Shown: positions 40,917 to 52,883, counted from the first letter of the stretch. The stretch is DNA of 64,000 nucleotides from Plenodomus lindquistii (GCA_025504975.1 JANUWI010000002.1:1922001-1986000), one strand, 5' to 3'. The notes: generated by a model from the letters alone, not told the origin. Numbers and translations are program-made.

Positions 40917-43295
40917 ATGTCTGACAAAGACCTTTCCGCCAAGAAGGCCTATTTCCAAGAGCAAGATCTACTGGATGTTTCAGACGATGAACAATACCAA
41001 ACAAGCAGGACTTCGAAGGTCATTGAACGTACGCTCACAGACCCGAAAGCAATGCCCCCACCACGTTTAATCAGATACTCCAGCAGCATCAACGGGCCAA
41101 CTCCGAAGGAGATGCAGGCACAGGCGGAGTTTGAGGCTCATACCAAGAGACAACGTGCTGCTCTTCGACCAGAAGACCAAAAGCTAGAGGCTACATCCAC
41201 GGCGCCCGAGTCAAATGTTGCGAAAAGCTTCCCTGTGACTCTGCCCAAGCCTGATCTGCCGCCCAACCGCGGTAAACGAGGGGTGAGACTGAAGAGAACC
41301 ACATCGCTACCGGAGGTACCTGTTACTATTCCTTTCTATAGGCGCATGGGTGACGTTCCGCGAACACTCACCAAAGGCAGAAAGAAGGCAGTGCCTGCCG
41401 ACGACATCAAAGTGAGGCCGGAGGATCGTCAGTTGCTCAAAGGCAAAATTGTTTACTTCTATCCCAATGATGATGACGATAATCTGCGACGGATACGCCT
41501 ACACAAGATTATCGAACTCGGTGCGGCTTGGGTCAGGTCATGGCGGGATGATGTGACGCACATAGTCACCGACTACAAGACCGTTACGTACGACGGCCTA
41601 CTGGCACACTTGAAGAACGAAGGCCTGTCTGTGAGTACCGTAGGGTGTTCAGCCTCTTCGCTGAAAGTGGGCCAGCAACATGTAGTGGTGGTTCCATTTC
41701 AGCCATATCTGACTGAGAGTATGGAGAAGGGTGTGCTTGTGGATCCAAGTCGACGCCGCTTCCGTGTCGAAGGGGCTCCAGTAGTCAATGAAGCAACAGA
41801 GGTCGTTGAAGCTACACAGTTTCCGGCTCCGTCGCAAAGTTCCCTCAAGATCAAGCCTTCTGGCCGACAACTTGCAGCTCAGGGATCCCAAAAGACTGAC
41901 TCGCATCCAAATGAGACCACACCTGTTTCGAAGCAGGCAGCCATCGACATGCCTACTCCAGTACTCGAGGACCGGGTCGAGGACAGCTTCGTCATGCCTT
42001 CCCCTGAGCCAGCTATGACGAACTCCGGAGACCAGTTCAACGATGAACTGTCGCTTGCAATCAAAGAGGCCAAAGCGATCGCCCACCTTCCCCTAGACGA
42101 CGATGACGACGAGGACTCAAAGGCCACCGACAAGGAAGACGCAGACAACTCCGGGACCGACGAGGAGCCCACAGAACCGGTATCCAAATCCCGCAACACA
42201 TTCAATCTCTCTAAAGCCTCCATGCTACGAGATAAAAAAGGCTCCTCCAAGCTCAACACCTTCCAATGCATGGATCCTAGCGCCAGTGGCTACACCACCA
42301 AAAACCTGAATGCACGCACCATCCAAGTCCTCGAAGAAATGTGTAAACACTACGACCAAATGCAAGACCATTGGCGCACCTTCTCCTACCGAAAATGCAT
42401 CACCACACTCAAAAAGCAATCTGTCAAGATCACCACTGCTAAACAAGCCATCGCCCTACCCGCAATTGGCTCCCGTCTCGCCGACAAAATCGAAGAGATC
42501 GTGCTCACAGACCGTCTCCGTAAACTAGACAATACACGCGACGACCCTGCCGATGCAGTCCTTTGCCTCTTCCTAGGCATCTACGGCGCAGGTCTCGTGC
42601 AGGCGAACAAATGGATAGCAGCAGGCCATCGCACACTCTCTGATCTGCGACTCAACGCCAAACTCAGCGACAACCAGGTCATAGGGATAGACCGCTACGA
42701 CGACTTCAACTCGCGGATCCCGAGGGCCGAAGTCGAAGCCCACGGCGCGTACGTCAAAGCTGCGCTGCGCAAGATCAATCCAGACTTTGAGGCTACGGTC
42801 ATGGGGTCGTACCGGAGGGGGGCCAAGGATTCGGGAGATATCGATATGATCATCACTGCGCCGAATGCCTCGCTTCCTACTATACGTGCTGTGGTGTTTG
42901 AACAGCTGGTTCCACACTTATTCAGTAAGAAGTTCCTCACTGCTTCGCTTGCCACGTCGCGTTCCTATGACCCTAGTGGCTCGAAATGGCACGGCGCGTC
43001 GTGTCTGCCCGGCTCCAAGGTTTGGCGGCGTATAGATCTGCTCATTGTGCCAGAGGAGGAAATGGGCGCCGCGCTCATCTACTTCACAGGGAATGATATT
43101 TTCAATCGAAGTATTAGACTGTTGGCGAGGAAAAAGGGGATGCGGTTGAACCAGAAGGGGTTGTACAAGGATGTGCGGAGGGGGAGGAGGGGGGAGAAGC
43201 TGAATGAGGGGGTGCTAGTGGAAGGTAGGAGTGAGAGAAGGATTTTCGAGGTGTTGGGTGTGCCGTGGAGGGAGCCTCATGAACGGATTTGTTGA
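40917..43295 (+). CDS. POL4: X-family DNA polymerase (Pol IV / Pol lambda type)
   Basis: An intronless frame of 792 residues starting MSDKDLSAKKAYF. A BRCT domain begins at about residue 174 (LLKGKIVYFYPNDD, AAWVRSWRDDVTHIV). A disordered Glu/Asp-rich linker covers about 270-440. The polymerase core begins near 464 with the 8-kDa dRP-lyase-like domain, including a helix-hairpin-helix (ALPAIGSRLADKIEEI). In the palm, GSYRRGAKDSGDIDMII carries D641 and D643, and RIDLLIV carries D707, the three metal-binding aspartates. The thumb ends with LNQKGLY. Such enzymes fill gaps in base-excision repair and non-homologous end joining; the BRCT domain recruits Ku/ligase IV factors. All catalytic residues are present. 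Confidence 0.95.
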   Translation: MSDKDLSAKKAYFQEQDLLDVSDDEQYQTSRTSKVIERTLTDPKAMPPPRLIRYSSSINGPTPKEMQAQAEFEAHTKRQRAALRPEDQKLEATSTAPESNVAKSFPVTLPKPDLPPNRGKRGVRLKRTTSLPEVPVTIPFYRRMGDVPRTLTKGRKKAVPADDIKVRPEDRQLLKGKIVYFYPNDDDDNLRRIRLHKIIELGAAWVRSWRDDVTHIVTDYKTVTYDGLLAHLKNEGLSVSTVGCSASSLKVGQQHVVVVPFQPYLTESMEKGVLVDPSRRRFRVEGAPVVNEATEVVEATQFPAPSQSSLKIKPSGRQLAAQGSQKTDSHPNETTPVSKQAAIDMPTPVLEDRVEDSFVMPSPEPAMTNSGDQFNDELSLAIKEAKAIAHLPLDDDDDEDSKATDKEDADNSGTDEEPTEPVSKSRNTFNLSKASMLRDKKGSSKLNTFQCMDPSASGYTTKNLNARTIQVLEEMCKHYDQMQDHWRTFSYRKCITTLKKQSVKITTAKQAIALPAIGSRLADKIEEIVLTDRLRKLDNTRDDPADAVLCLFLGIYGAGLVQANKWIAAGHRTLSDLRLNAKLSDNQVIGIDRYDDFNSRIPRAEVEAHGAYVKAALRKINPDFEATVMGSYRRGAKDSGDIDMIITAPNASLPTIRAVVFEQLVPHLFSKKFLTASLATSRSYDPSGSKWHGASCLPGSKVWRRIDLLIVPEEEMGAALIYFTGNDIFNRSIRLLARKKGMRLNQKGLYKDVRRGRRGEKLNEGVLVEGRSERRIFEVLGVPWREPHERIC

Positions 43296-43518
43296 GTGTT
43301 TTGGAACAAGGATAAGGAAAGAAGGATAGAGGCAGGAACATGGTATGAAGAGGTTGATGGTTTTTCCGCTCGTATCTGTGTCTGAATCGCCATACCTGCC
43401 AATGACCATGTTCAATATGGAGGCCTCATCGTTCGAACTCAACCACATCGTAACTCATCAATACGTCAGTCCAGTAATGGTGGCATTACACATCACTCAT
43501 CCTTATGAAACCTCTCAC

Positions 43519-45669
43519 TCACGCCCTGCCTTTTCTCCGCCCGGCTTTGCTACTGCTACCATCCTCATTCCTCTTGTGCCAGTCGTCAATCTCGCGCCGC
43601 ACTCCCTCTCGATACGCTTTATACTCGTCACTCGTTTCGACCAGAAGCTGCGAACAGTGTCCTGAGCGACGAAGGTGGCGCTTCAGATTTTCCCAGCGAC
43701 AATCGGGCTTGAAGGTACAGTTTGGATGAGGGCATCTATAAGGGCGAAGTGTCTGTAAGATAGCTCTGTTAGTGGCGTGTCCATGCCAAGTTTCTGAGAT
43801 GGAGCTTGAACATACCTGATGCGTCCTCTCGTGTTTACTTAGGTTACTCGAATCCGCACACGTAAACTCGCAAAACCGACATTTGTGTGGCTTCTTCCCC
43901 TCATGCAGCGCACTAATGTGCGTCTGTAATTGTGTATGCGTTGTTGTCGTGTATCCACATCGATCACATACGTACGGTCGTTCGCCAGTGTGCGTCCGCT
44001 CATGATTGTCTTTAGCCTGATTGGTGGCGAACGTCTTGTCGCAGCCTGTGTAGCTACAAGCGTAGGGGCGGTAGCCGGCGTGACCGAGGAGGTGGCGCGA
44101 GAGCTTGGAGCGCTGTTTAAAGTCTTTGTTGGAGGCGTCGCAGGATGCCCATTGACAGAAGCAGTGCGTACAATTGTCAACATGGGCAGTCTTGATGTGT
44201 TTGTGGAGGCTCTCTGGGGTTTCGAACACGGCGAGGCAGAGGATGCCCGGGGCATGTTGCCTATGAGTTGTTTGGTGAGTTGCTCAGTAACAGTGTGTAT
44301 TACGACGGGGATCTGCATGAACTCACCATTTGCAGACGCAAGCCTGATTGTCAGATGACCCAGTATCCAGTAGTGAGCTTGAGGCCACACTTGTCGTCGT
44401 TGTAGGTCTGAGAATGTCATGTTGTACAGCCGAGGCAAGAAAATCGAGCTTGTTAGTACCAAACGAGTTCTGGAATGGATTCGGAAAGCTAGAATTTGCT
44501 AACATCCATGACTGGTCAGTGAAACCCAACATAGAATTGTCCAAGGTAAAAGGGTCGGAACCAGTAGAGTTGCGGTCTGCGGATAAGGGACTCGTTGGCA
44601 GGCTTGGATTGAAGCCAAAGCTCATGAAGTTACTGGCTAGTCCATTGCCCTGTGCTATAGATGTGTTCCAAAGATCCAACTGCTGCTGAGACGCTGAGGG
44701 ACAGTCTCCGCACGCCCTTCTTGCACCGTGACAGCACGAGTTGTCGATGTGGCAGTGGTCCCCAGCTATGTCGAGGAAGCAGTTTGTTGCAAAGGCTGGT
44801 TGTCCTAATGCTGGCGACGGCTCTTCGGTGAGGACACTTTCTAGTGATGTATAATTGCTATGCGATAATGCTGGCGTTGGAGCACTAGATGCATTCGTGT
44901 TGAGATCATCTCTACCGTGGAAGTCGTGGTGAGTAGGGGAAAAGCACGGATACGTTTCGAAAGAGTCCAGGCCATGGTTGTGCCCATGGTACTCTTCTTG
45001 GAAGTGACAAGGCGCGTTGTCATAGCAGTATACGGTGCCGACAGGTGTAGGAGCAGAGTGCGCAAAATGACACTCATTGTTCGGATCACCCAAGGGACAA
45101 GGTTGGACGTCGCACTTCTGGCAGAAGCAAGGTTTCTCGGGACAGGCCAACTTGGTACACTCCGGGTCCACGCATCCGTCCGTACAGTGTTGCTCGGTCT
45201 GCTTGCAGTGAGGGTCGAAGCAAGCGTCATCCTCCGGACAATCAGGGCTAGGACAAGCCACAGCGCAGTCGGGCGGACAGACAGGGTCCAGGTTACACTC
45301 CTGGCAGAACCTTTCGAAGCAGTCATCCGGAAACTGGCAGTCTACATCGATGCTCGACTCGGCGGCGAGATTGTGATACTCGCCCACCTTCTCGGCTGAT
45401 GCCCTGCGCTTAGCTGGGCGCACATTGCGCGTCTCGGGGCACGGTTCCGGGCAATGATCGCAGCAGAGAACTGCTGGGTCGATGCCATTTGGGTTCTCAA
45501 AGCCCGGACCAGCGGTTTGAGACGACTGGGCATCCGAGTCCTTGAGATGCTCCGCCTCGCGCTTCGTTCCTGCCACTGGAGCCAGTGAAAACATTGGATC
45601 AGTGACCCAGAAAAAGTCGTCTTCGCCAAAGGCTGAGTCGTGATCGTTTTCTGGTAGTTGGTCAGCCAT
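43519..45669 (-). CDS. C2H2 zinc-finger transcription factor with cysteine-dense N-terminal segment
   Basis: Three exons on the complement, 45669-44327, 44260-43816 and 43752-43519, encode 673 residues. Residues 111-200 contain 19 cysteines in a repeated Cys-Pro/Asp-rich pattern, preceded by CC and C at 69-77. A long Ser/Asn-rich region follows. The DNA-binding part starts across the first intron (ACVCKW, then SLHKHIKTAH) and holds about six fingers, including GLI-like linkers (HTGERPYVCDRCGY, GKKPHKCRFCEF, RPYRCPHPNC). The C-terminus is Lys/Arg-rich. It should act in the nucleus; target genes are unknown. The cysteine-rich segment could bind metal. Confidence 0.9.
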
Positions 45670-46543
45670 GTTGGCGTGCGTACAGTTGGTTTTCGCGACA
45701 ATATTGACGTTATGAATGTTCATGAGGAGGGCTGGACATCATGGTACCCGCCCGAAATGGCGGATCGGAAGGGCTGACTGAGAAGAAACGTTGGGCAAAC
45801 GCTGCTTCACATACCGTTATGCCATCGAGTGACTACCAACAACGCTGCTCAATGTCCAACAGGTAAATGTCGTCTTCGTGCTGGCGCAGAAATGTGATTG
45901 TTCTTCGAAAAGGTGAACGGCGCGCATGACGAGAGTCCACCTAGAGGAAATAAGCGATCTCGCCGTCGCTGTCATTGGCTCTTCCGGTCGTCCTACCCCA
46001 ATCTGTCATGTCTGCCGTCTACACTTTGAAGTCGCTGCAACACCACACCGATACAATCAGGATGTCTGGAACGGTTCTACTTCATCTTACCGATGACACC
46101 AGTCGGTCGGCCTCGCTTGGAGCACTGTCGATTCCATTGGTGAGAGGCAGTCTCCCCGAGATACAGGGATGAGGAGCCGACCGATACTGTTATTTCATGA
46201 ACGCAACGCGCCCTCTATATCGAGTGAAGACTACCACGCAACAATCACAGATCCAACAAATGCAAGCCGAACTCGACTCGAAACACACAAGCACAATGCA
46301 TCTCCTGACAGACTGTCAACCACGCAGCACACCCAACAGCCGACATCCGGCAACCTGGTACTTGGCGCCAATCAACCAGCGAGGCTGACGTTTACCCTTC
46401 CCAAGTGCCCCCAATCTTCCACCTCCGGCATCTCCAATTCGCGTACCGTCAGCACAGCCACACCCATTTGCCCTACACTCTTCCCCTTTCTCCGCGCCCC
46501 ACCATCCGCAACGTCTTTCTCATAGCATACTTTAGTAGTACCA
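45670..46543. other. Divergent upstream region, no gene seen
   Basis: About 870 bases between the C2H2 regulator and the MGNLCG gene. Overlapping short frames at 45.97-46.52 kb have no recognisable domain. The last 100 bases on the plus strand are pyrimidine-rich, as expected of a 5' untranslated region. Confidence 0.45.
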
Positions 46544-47181
46544 ATGGGCAACCTCTGTGGCAAAGAATCCAAATCCGACAACTTTGACGGTCAAGGGCGC
46601 ACCCTCGGTTCCGCACCTGCGCCAGCGACCAAAGCCAGCGTACCGAGTAATGTCGCGCAGTCGAAGCAGCCAAAAGTTGGAGGGCCGCCGAGGACGCTAG
46701 GAGAGGGGAACAGTAGGGATGATCCGAAGGCAGCGGCAGCGGCAGCGGCAGAGGTGTGTAGTAATGTTTCCTTGGAATCGGTGTTGGAGTTGAAGGGTGG
46801 GTAAGAGGAGGATCGCGCAGGCACCACCCACAACGATGAGGGTTGTATGTGAGGTGTGGGCTTCAGTGCGACTCTGCTGTATCTGAGGGTGTACAGCGCA
46901 TGCGCGAGTTCTGCCTTACGTACATGGTCCCTTGAAGCTTGCATTGCGCGGTCATATCCAATCCAGACGACGGAAGACATATTACAAGCACACATATGCA
47001 CACGCGCACACTGACATCGCTCTCCCAGGCCCGCGCAAACAAACCCACATCTGGTGATCTACAGAAGAAACTCGATGCGCAAAAGCGACAAACACATAAT
47101 CAGACACTCCAACAAGTTGCAAACGAGAACCGCTTAGCGCGCGACGCCGACGCCGTCAACGAAACGAGGGCTTACAACTGA
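46544..47181 (+). CDS. Small dually acylated-type protein, function unknown
   Basis: Two exons, 46544-46753 and 47029-47181, encode 120 residues over a 275-base intron. The start MGNLCGKES fits an N-myristoylation signal (Gly2, Ser-like context) with a palmitoylatable Cys5. GRTLGSAP and GGPPRTLG repeats follow. A short poly-Ala run (encoded by GGCAGC repeats at 46729-46750) reaches the intron. Exon 2 forms a charged amphipathic helix (DLQKKLDAQKRQTHNQTL, ENRLARDADAVNETRAYN). I recognise this layout from uncharacterised ascomycete proteins but cannot assign a role. Membrane attachment through lipid groups is inferred. The predicted helix resembles a scaffold or adaptor tail. Confidence 0.7.
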
Positions 47182-48392
47182 GAAGCGTGTCGCGAGCTAG
47201 AGCTATCGATGAGCTTGGTAGAAGCTTTGCGCTCGTGGGATGGGCAGCAAGGAGCTACCATTGAAGACAGACGATTACGATTTTATGAATGGGGGAATTG
47301 TACTTGGCGGCTTGACGACATCTTCACTTCGCATTGAATCGGCGTTATCAAGCATCGGAGTTGGTAGGAGTTTCTACATGGGCCGCGGAGACGCATGGCC
47401 CGAGATTACATTACGCTGAATTTCATCCTTCATTACAATCACACGGTTCTTGAGCAGCAGAGGAACATGTCATGTCAGGCAATCTCTCACATCACAACTG
47501 CATTTATCAATGTGTTGAACATGCCTATGTCCCCATTTCAAAAATCCCCGCTCTATGCAAACATCCTCTCTTCACTCCTTTCAACAAACCCCTCTTCTTC
47601 TAATAACAAAGCAAACCAGCGAAGCTTCACAAGCGTCAAGACAACCTCTCTTGTTACATCGTCAAGAAGGCAAGTCGGTATCCAAAAAGCAAGCGGCCGC
47701 AGACACAGGCATCCAAGCAAGATTATCCCCTTCCTCCCCTTCTTCAGAACAGAAAAGCAAAGTATGTACAGCGGTCACACTCTATCCCTCATTCTCTCTT
47801 CTCATGCAAACCAGAACTGAAGACACAAAAAGCAACATCGCAGAGGCGTGTATGCGGCAGGGTATAGAACGGAAAATATCGCGAATCAGCCGATTTCATC
47901 GTGGAGGGGTTTGGCGTGATTATTGGTACTGTTCTTGCGGAGGGGCCAAGGAGTGTAATACATCGATCATCGGGTAGTTTGGTAGTTTTTTGGCGACACT
48001 GGGCTAGAGCGTCGTTTGTTTCGGTGTGGCATCGCGACAGGGGAAAAAAGCAAGCAAGTGGCGAACGTGCACATGTACTCCGTTTCCGTATCCAAAAGAG
48101 CAGCAAGATGCGGAGATCTTGAAACAAAGTCGGGACAGGAATTAAGCGTAGCGTAAAGTTCAATCATCGTGGCGACATTAATAGTTGGGCGGAGAGTTGA
48201 TCAGCGTGCTGGAGCCCGTGGACCCTGGCTTTGGAGGCTTGGAGAGCAAAGGCCGCATCGCGTGAGGGGGGCCAGACTCAGGACGCTCAATCATTGCGCG
48301 AGCTCGACGCCAGAACTGCGGTGGCGAGCGATCCGGGGATGGCGAAGAGGAAATAACTAGGGAAAGTTAACGGACAAGGCAACTAGGATGTA
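47182..48392. other. Intergenic stretch, no gene seen
   Basis: About 1.2 kb between two converging genes. Short frames at 47.4-48.1 kb on both strands lack domains or credible splice partners. Untranslated ends of both neighbours presumably occupy part of it. Confidence 0.45.
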
Positions 48393-50179
48393 CTAGGGGC
48401 TGGGAGGTTGTCGGTCACCTCCACTCCCATGCCCGCCTGTGTCCGTGCTATCGCCCTCAATGGTCTTGCGCCAGTGCTGTGGCAAGCATACGCATACCAA
48501 CGGGAAGGCTTTGATCTCGCTGTCAGACTCGGCTTGCGATCGACGGCCTCCGTTGCTAACACCTGAGTCGCGTTGTTCGTGCTTGCGAGCTTCCCACTGC
48601 TCCGCTGACTCCGTGAGCCGAACTCCTGTTGCCCAGCCGTCGTCCCAGATACCAACAACCTTGAGCATATCACCACGCTCTAGCTCAAACTCATCGCCAG
48701 CCCGCGGTTGATATGCCCAAAGCGTAGCTACTGTGTCGTTTGGATGAATGTCGTCCTGAGAATAGTAGTCCTTGAAGAACTGCAGTTGCTCAGACTGGCC
48801 CGAAGCGACTCCTGGACTAGAGAAATTGCGCGTTTGATCAGACCCTGATTGTGGTGATGTGGTACTTGTGTCAAGAGCTGAGTGACTCGATAGCGATCCT
48901 GCACGCTTGGGAAGAGCGCCACGTATCGACCTTGGAGAGTCGAAGCCATGGGAACCACCGTAAGCTGCCAGCATGTGGCTTTCTCTATCACTGTGGCTTA
49001 CTGAAGAGCCTGACCCTTCCAGGGCTGACATACGTTGCACACGAGCTCCGGGCAAGATCGTAGCCGAGGGATGGCCGTCGCCGCCGTACGCCATTGGGGG
49101 CTTCGGGGCTCCTTTCGGAGAGTGGTGGCGCGACTGGGAAGGTGTATTGAAGACGCTGCCAGCCTGGCTGGCTTTTCGCTTTCGTATGTGGATGCAGCAG
49201 AAGATTACTGCAGCAAGGATAAGCGCCGCACCTACGAGTGAACCAATGACGATGCCTGCAATTGCGCCTCCAGAGAGTCCGGATCCAGATCTATCTCTAT
49301 TGGAACTTCCTCCACCTGCAGTCGAGCTGGGCCCGGCAGAAGATGTACTGGATGGGAACAAAGGTGGCATAGAGACCGTAGTAGGGAGGGTGACTCCTTG
49401 GCAGCGTGACTCTACGTTCGCAGTGATACAGCACGAATCGGTCGAGTTGACAGTACTGCTTTCACAGAACGCACACAGCCCACGTAGATTGCCCTGGAAC
49501 CCACATTCGTTAGGCTCGTTGTCGACTGCCTCGATGCAGTTGCCACTGAGCGCTTCTGCTGGGTTCGAGCAGCGAGTAAAGTCCGATCGGATCTGGGGGA
49601 TGGCGTTATTGCCAGGGGTACCGCAAAGTTCAGGACTGGCTATGATGCCCTGCTCGCCGATGGCAAAGTCTGCGCAGGCTCCAGCACAGAGAGGTGTAGC
49701 AGCTCTGTTGCTCAGCCTGCACGACTCTCTCGAGGCCTGGACGATGGCATTGCAAAGTACGGTTGTCGTATAGCGAGCATAGAGATTTGTAGTGTTGGTG
49801 AGATTAACATCCGAGCAACCTAATACATTCTCATATCTGGACTGGGTTAGTGCCATTCAAGGTGACGAAGATGATGGTGATTGAAAGATGAACTGACTGT
49901 TGTTGCGAGTATGTAGTTGCGATGTAGTTCCGTAAGCTGTCATCGAAGGTCTGCGCGTTGGATACGAATGAGAGAAACGAACTGTGACGGGTCAATGTTG
50001 ATGTTCGCTGACCAAGCGATGCCTGAGCGAACGTACAATTGACCTGACAGATTCTTGCTAATTGACGCTGAACTGAAAGCTGGGCAGGCCGTGGAGCCTT
50101 GGAGTGAGATGCAGTCCTGTTGGGCCATGGCAACTGGGAGCGAGGCAGCGAGGACCGAGAGGGCGACAGTAGTCTTCAT
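48393..50179 (-). CDS. Receptor-like single-pass membrane protein with cytoplasmic SH3 domain
   Basis: Three exons on the complement, 50179-50037, 49981-49898 and 49836-48393, encode 556 residues. A signal peptide (MKTTVALSVLAASLPVAMAQ) is followed by an ectodomain with many cysteines (LCAGACADF, LRGLCAFCESS, DSCCITA) and a Ser/Thr-rich stalk. One membrane segment is at about 265-291 (GAIAGIVIGSLVGAALILAA), followed by IRKRK. The cytoplasmic part is disordered and carries an SH3 domain from about 446 (LWAYQPRAGDEFELERGD, DDGWATGVRL). An insert of about 35 residues separates this from the last SH3 strand (KAFPLVCV). The layout resembles fungal surface sensors and Fus1-like adaptors linking the wall or cell surface to polarity machinery. 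Ligand and partner are unknown. Confidence 0.85.
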
Positions 50180-52250
50180 GGCGGCACGGCGTGGTTGCTG
50201 TTGGCGACGAGATGTAGAGCCCGGACGGCAGCAGTTGTCAGTTGAATGCGAGTTGCAGCGCAGGCATTGGCGCATATTGTAGATTTTGGCAGAGGCGTAA
50301 GGGCCGTATGTCGTGTCAATGGGTACAAACGGAGTGCCAGGCCGTGGGGGCAGCGGTGATAGGGCGGCCAACAAACAGACGCGTGTGGTCTACGATTCCA
50401 TTCGCGGCGACGTCAACAGGACTCTGTTATGTTGTATCGGTTGTCTATGGGTGCCAAAGATATTAGAAAACAAGCGGCCGTGTCGATTAGAGGCCGGGAC
50501 CCAGAAGAGAAGGAGGCAGGCTTAGAGTCGCAACCAGGAAAGAGCGTATTGGGTGGGAAGCTACGACGGCCGTGGAGAGGGAAGGCACCATGGGGGAAGA
50601 GCAGCAACACGCGAGAGAGGAAACGCTGGCCGGCGGTAGGGGAGCTAGAGCCTTGCGCAAGGACCAGGGTGGCTGGTCGGGCGGCGTTTGATTGGCCTGC
50701 CCCTGTCGAGATGAAATGAGGGCTTCTGGACCTAAAATTATCCTCCGAAGCGTCAAGGCCGTCTCAAGACATCAATGCCTTGCGTCGATGATGGTCGACC
50801 ATTGTTGTTTCAAGAGAAGGCTGGACTATGTACCGACTCGAGAGATCCAAGGCACCCCACAGTATAGCGCGTGTGCGACGTGGTGACGGCTGCTGGCAGG
50901 TGTCCTTGCAGACGGCCTGCGGCACGAACTGCGGCCAACACTTGGATGCATACGCCAATGCACCTACTCTACGCTCTTTGGACCCTTTCCGCCCGTGTCG
51001 CCGTCCGCCTTCTCCAGGTCGCTGCCATTGTTGCAGCGCATGATGTCGGCTCCGCATCTGAGACAAGACGGCGTCCAGTACCACGGTCGTTTCGCCTCTT
51101 GTTCCTGCTGCATATGTTGTCGACCTCGCGTCGAAGAACCAGAGGTTGATCCCAGCGAGGCTTGTGGGTCTCTAGCGTGAGAGCCACGCATAAAGGTTAT
51201 TCTCCTCTAGCTAGACCACGAGCCTCTTCTCCTTGCGCCAACGGCTTCTTCTCCATCGCCAGCGTGTCGCCGTGCAAGCAGCTGAGTGAACAAGTATAAA
51301 CCATCGATCCGTACCAATAGCTCCCAAAATTCACTACATCATCAATATAACGGTCCACAGCTTTGCCCCAACAATGGTCCAGGCATGGCCCATGCCTTTT
51401 ATAGACTAGCTCCATGCCTCATCCAGACTAGCCGATATCCGACGGCCCGCCCCTCTGAACCACCCTTCGGTCGCGAAGATCGCCACAATGCGCCATGCTA
51501 ACACGTTCGTGTATCGTGAGCAAATGAGTAAGCTTGGTAGCGAGTGACGCTAAATGCATTGTACAACCTCTGTACACAGCGTGTCACTAGGACAAGGCCT
51601 CCATTGTACTCAAACCTTACTGACCAGTGTGACATTCACCTTTATTGATTGCATCACGTCACAGTCGGTACTCAGAGTCAAGGGCACATACTCTAAGCAG
51701 TCTTCGAGTCTGTCTCCGGAGAAAGCCAACAGGCTACATTTGAGTATACCAACAGGCGAGTATCATCAATGCCATGCAAGGCATCGAGGCTTTGCGTAAG
51801 TGACTTCCCCTTGCCTCCTTGACTTTCAACAACGGTGAGGTCATACGAACGTATAGCACAATGTACACGTTACTGAGGACCGCGTGCGGTCTACCGTCGT
51901 TGTCCTTCCTGCGCCCAAGACTCCTGTTCGAAGTCCGATGTTAGGGCCATATGCTGGTTGTGCGCTCCCCTTTGCTGAGACAAGATGAGACCCGGGATTC
52001 AGACCAAGTGAGTTAGGGAGTAGCTCCATGCTGCTGCTTGGGCATCGCTTCCTATAGATCGCACGCGAAAAGCTCCGGTCTTGTGCCCCATTCCTGTTGC
52101 TGCAAAGCCTTCAACTGACTTTCTTCATGTCGACCAATGCGACTCCTGTCAAACCCTTGACGACGAAGCCATCCATGCAGATTCGATCGTGGGTATCATA
52201 ACTGCGCTTCCTTATAAGACACTCCTCTCAATTCACGCCCAGTCCTCTCC
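50180..52250. other. Gene-sparse stretch, no convincing gene
   Basis: About 2.1 kb between the SH3 receptor start and the VPS25 stop. Overlapping short frames on both strands (50.4-51.2 kb and 51.5-51.8 kb) show no domain, signal peptide or conserved pattern. The part nearest 50180 should contain the receptor promoter. Confidence 0.45.
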
Positions 52251-52883
52251 TTAGAAAAACTTCACACCCTCACTCCCCTCGCCTCCAAAAATCTGCGCCT
52301 TCCCCCTCTTAACACAAACCCCCAAACTCTTCTGCAGCAACTCCATGTCCATGCCCGCAAACTCCTCCCGTAAACTTGCATCCCCTTCCACAATCTCATA
52401 CAGCGTGAGCACTGTTCCTTTCTGTCCCGTCCTTTCTACCCATTCCTCCAGCGCCACAGCCCACTCCTCCGGTCTGCGCCAGTATATCCACGCCTTGCCG
52501 CCCTCGCCCTCGTCCCCTTTCGCCTTCTTATTCGCACCAGTGGGTATCCATTCCGCTCTATTGCCGCCTTCGGGCGTGGCCATCCACGCGAGGACTGCTT
52601 TTGCGTCGCGTAGGGATAGTGACCGGCGGAGCGTGGAGTTTGTGAAGAGTGGAGTGGAAAGGGCGTCGATAAGCGAGAGGCTGAATATGCGGTGGTGTCG
52701 GCAGTAGGACTGAATGAGCGTAGACCAAGAGAGAAGCTGGGAGGAGCGCGTTGAGGCGACAGGTTGGAGGGTGAAGAAGGGGGGAAAGGAGTAGTGTGGT
52801 GGGAAGGTAAATGTGGTTTGGGAAGTTGTCGTCTGGTTGGGAGGGAGGGGCGAGGAGGATGGCGATTGCGCGTGTGTCGTCAT
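52251..52883 (-). CDS. VPS25: ESCRT-II subunit VPS25
   Basis: The start at 52883 (MTTHAQ) gives 210 residues; a longer upstream frame lacks family content. After a Ser/Thr/Pro-rich lead of about 25 residues, the VPS25 family begins with FTFPPHYSFPPFFTLQP and SSQLLSWSTLIQSYCRHH. The two winged-helix domains follow, including LRRSLSLRDAKAVLAWM, the conserved AWIYWRRPEEWA and the segment GTVLTLYEIVEGD. Vps25 binds Vps22/Vps36 and recruits ESCRT-III (Vps20) on endosomes for multivesicular-body sorting. The internal Lys/Gly/Glu-rich loop (about 130-145) is longer than in yeast. Confidence 0.93.
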   Translation of the reverse strand: MTTHAQSPSSSPLPPNQTTTSQTTFTFPPHYSFPPFFTLQPVASTRSSQLLSWSTLIQSYCRHHRIFSLSLIDALSTPLFTNSTLRRSLSLRDAKAVLAWMATPEGGNRAEWIPTGANKKAKGDEGEGGKAWIYWRRPEEWAVALEEWVERTGQKGTVLTLYEIVEGDASLREEFAGMDMELLQKSLGVCVKRGKAQIFGGEGSEGVKFF

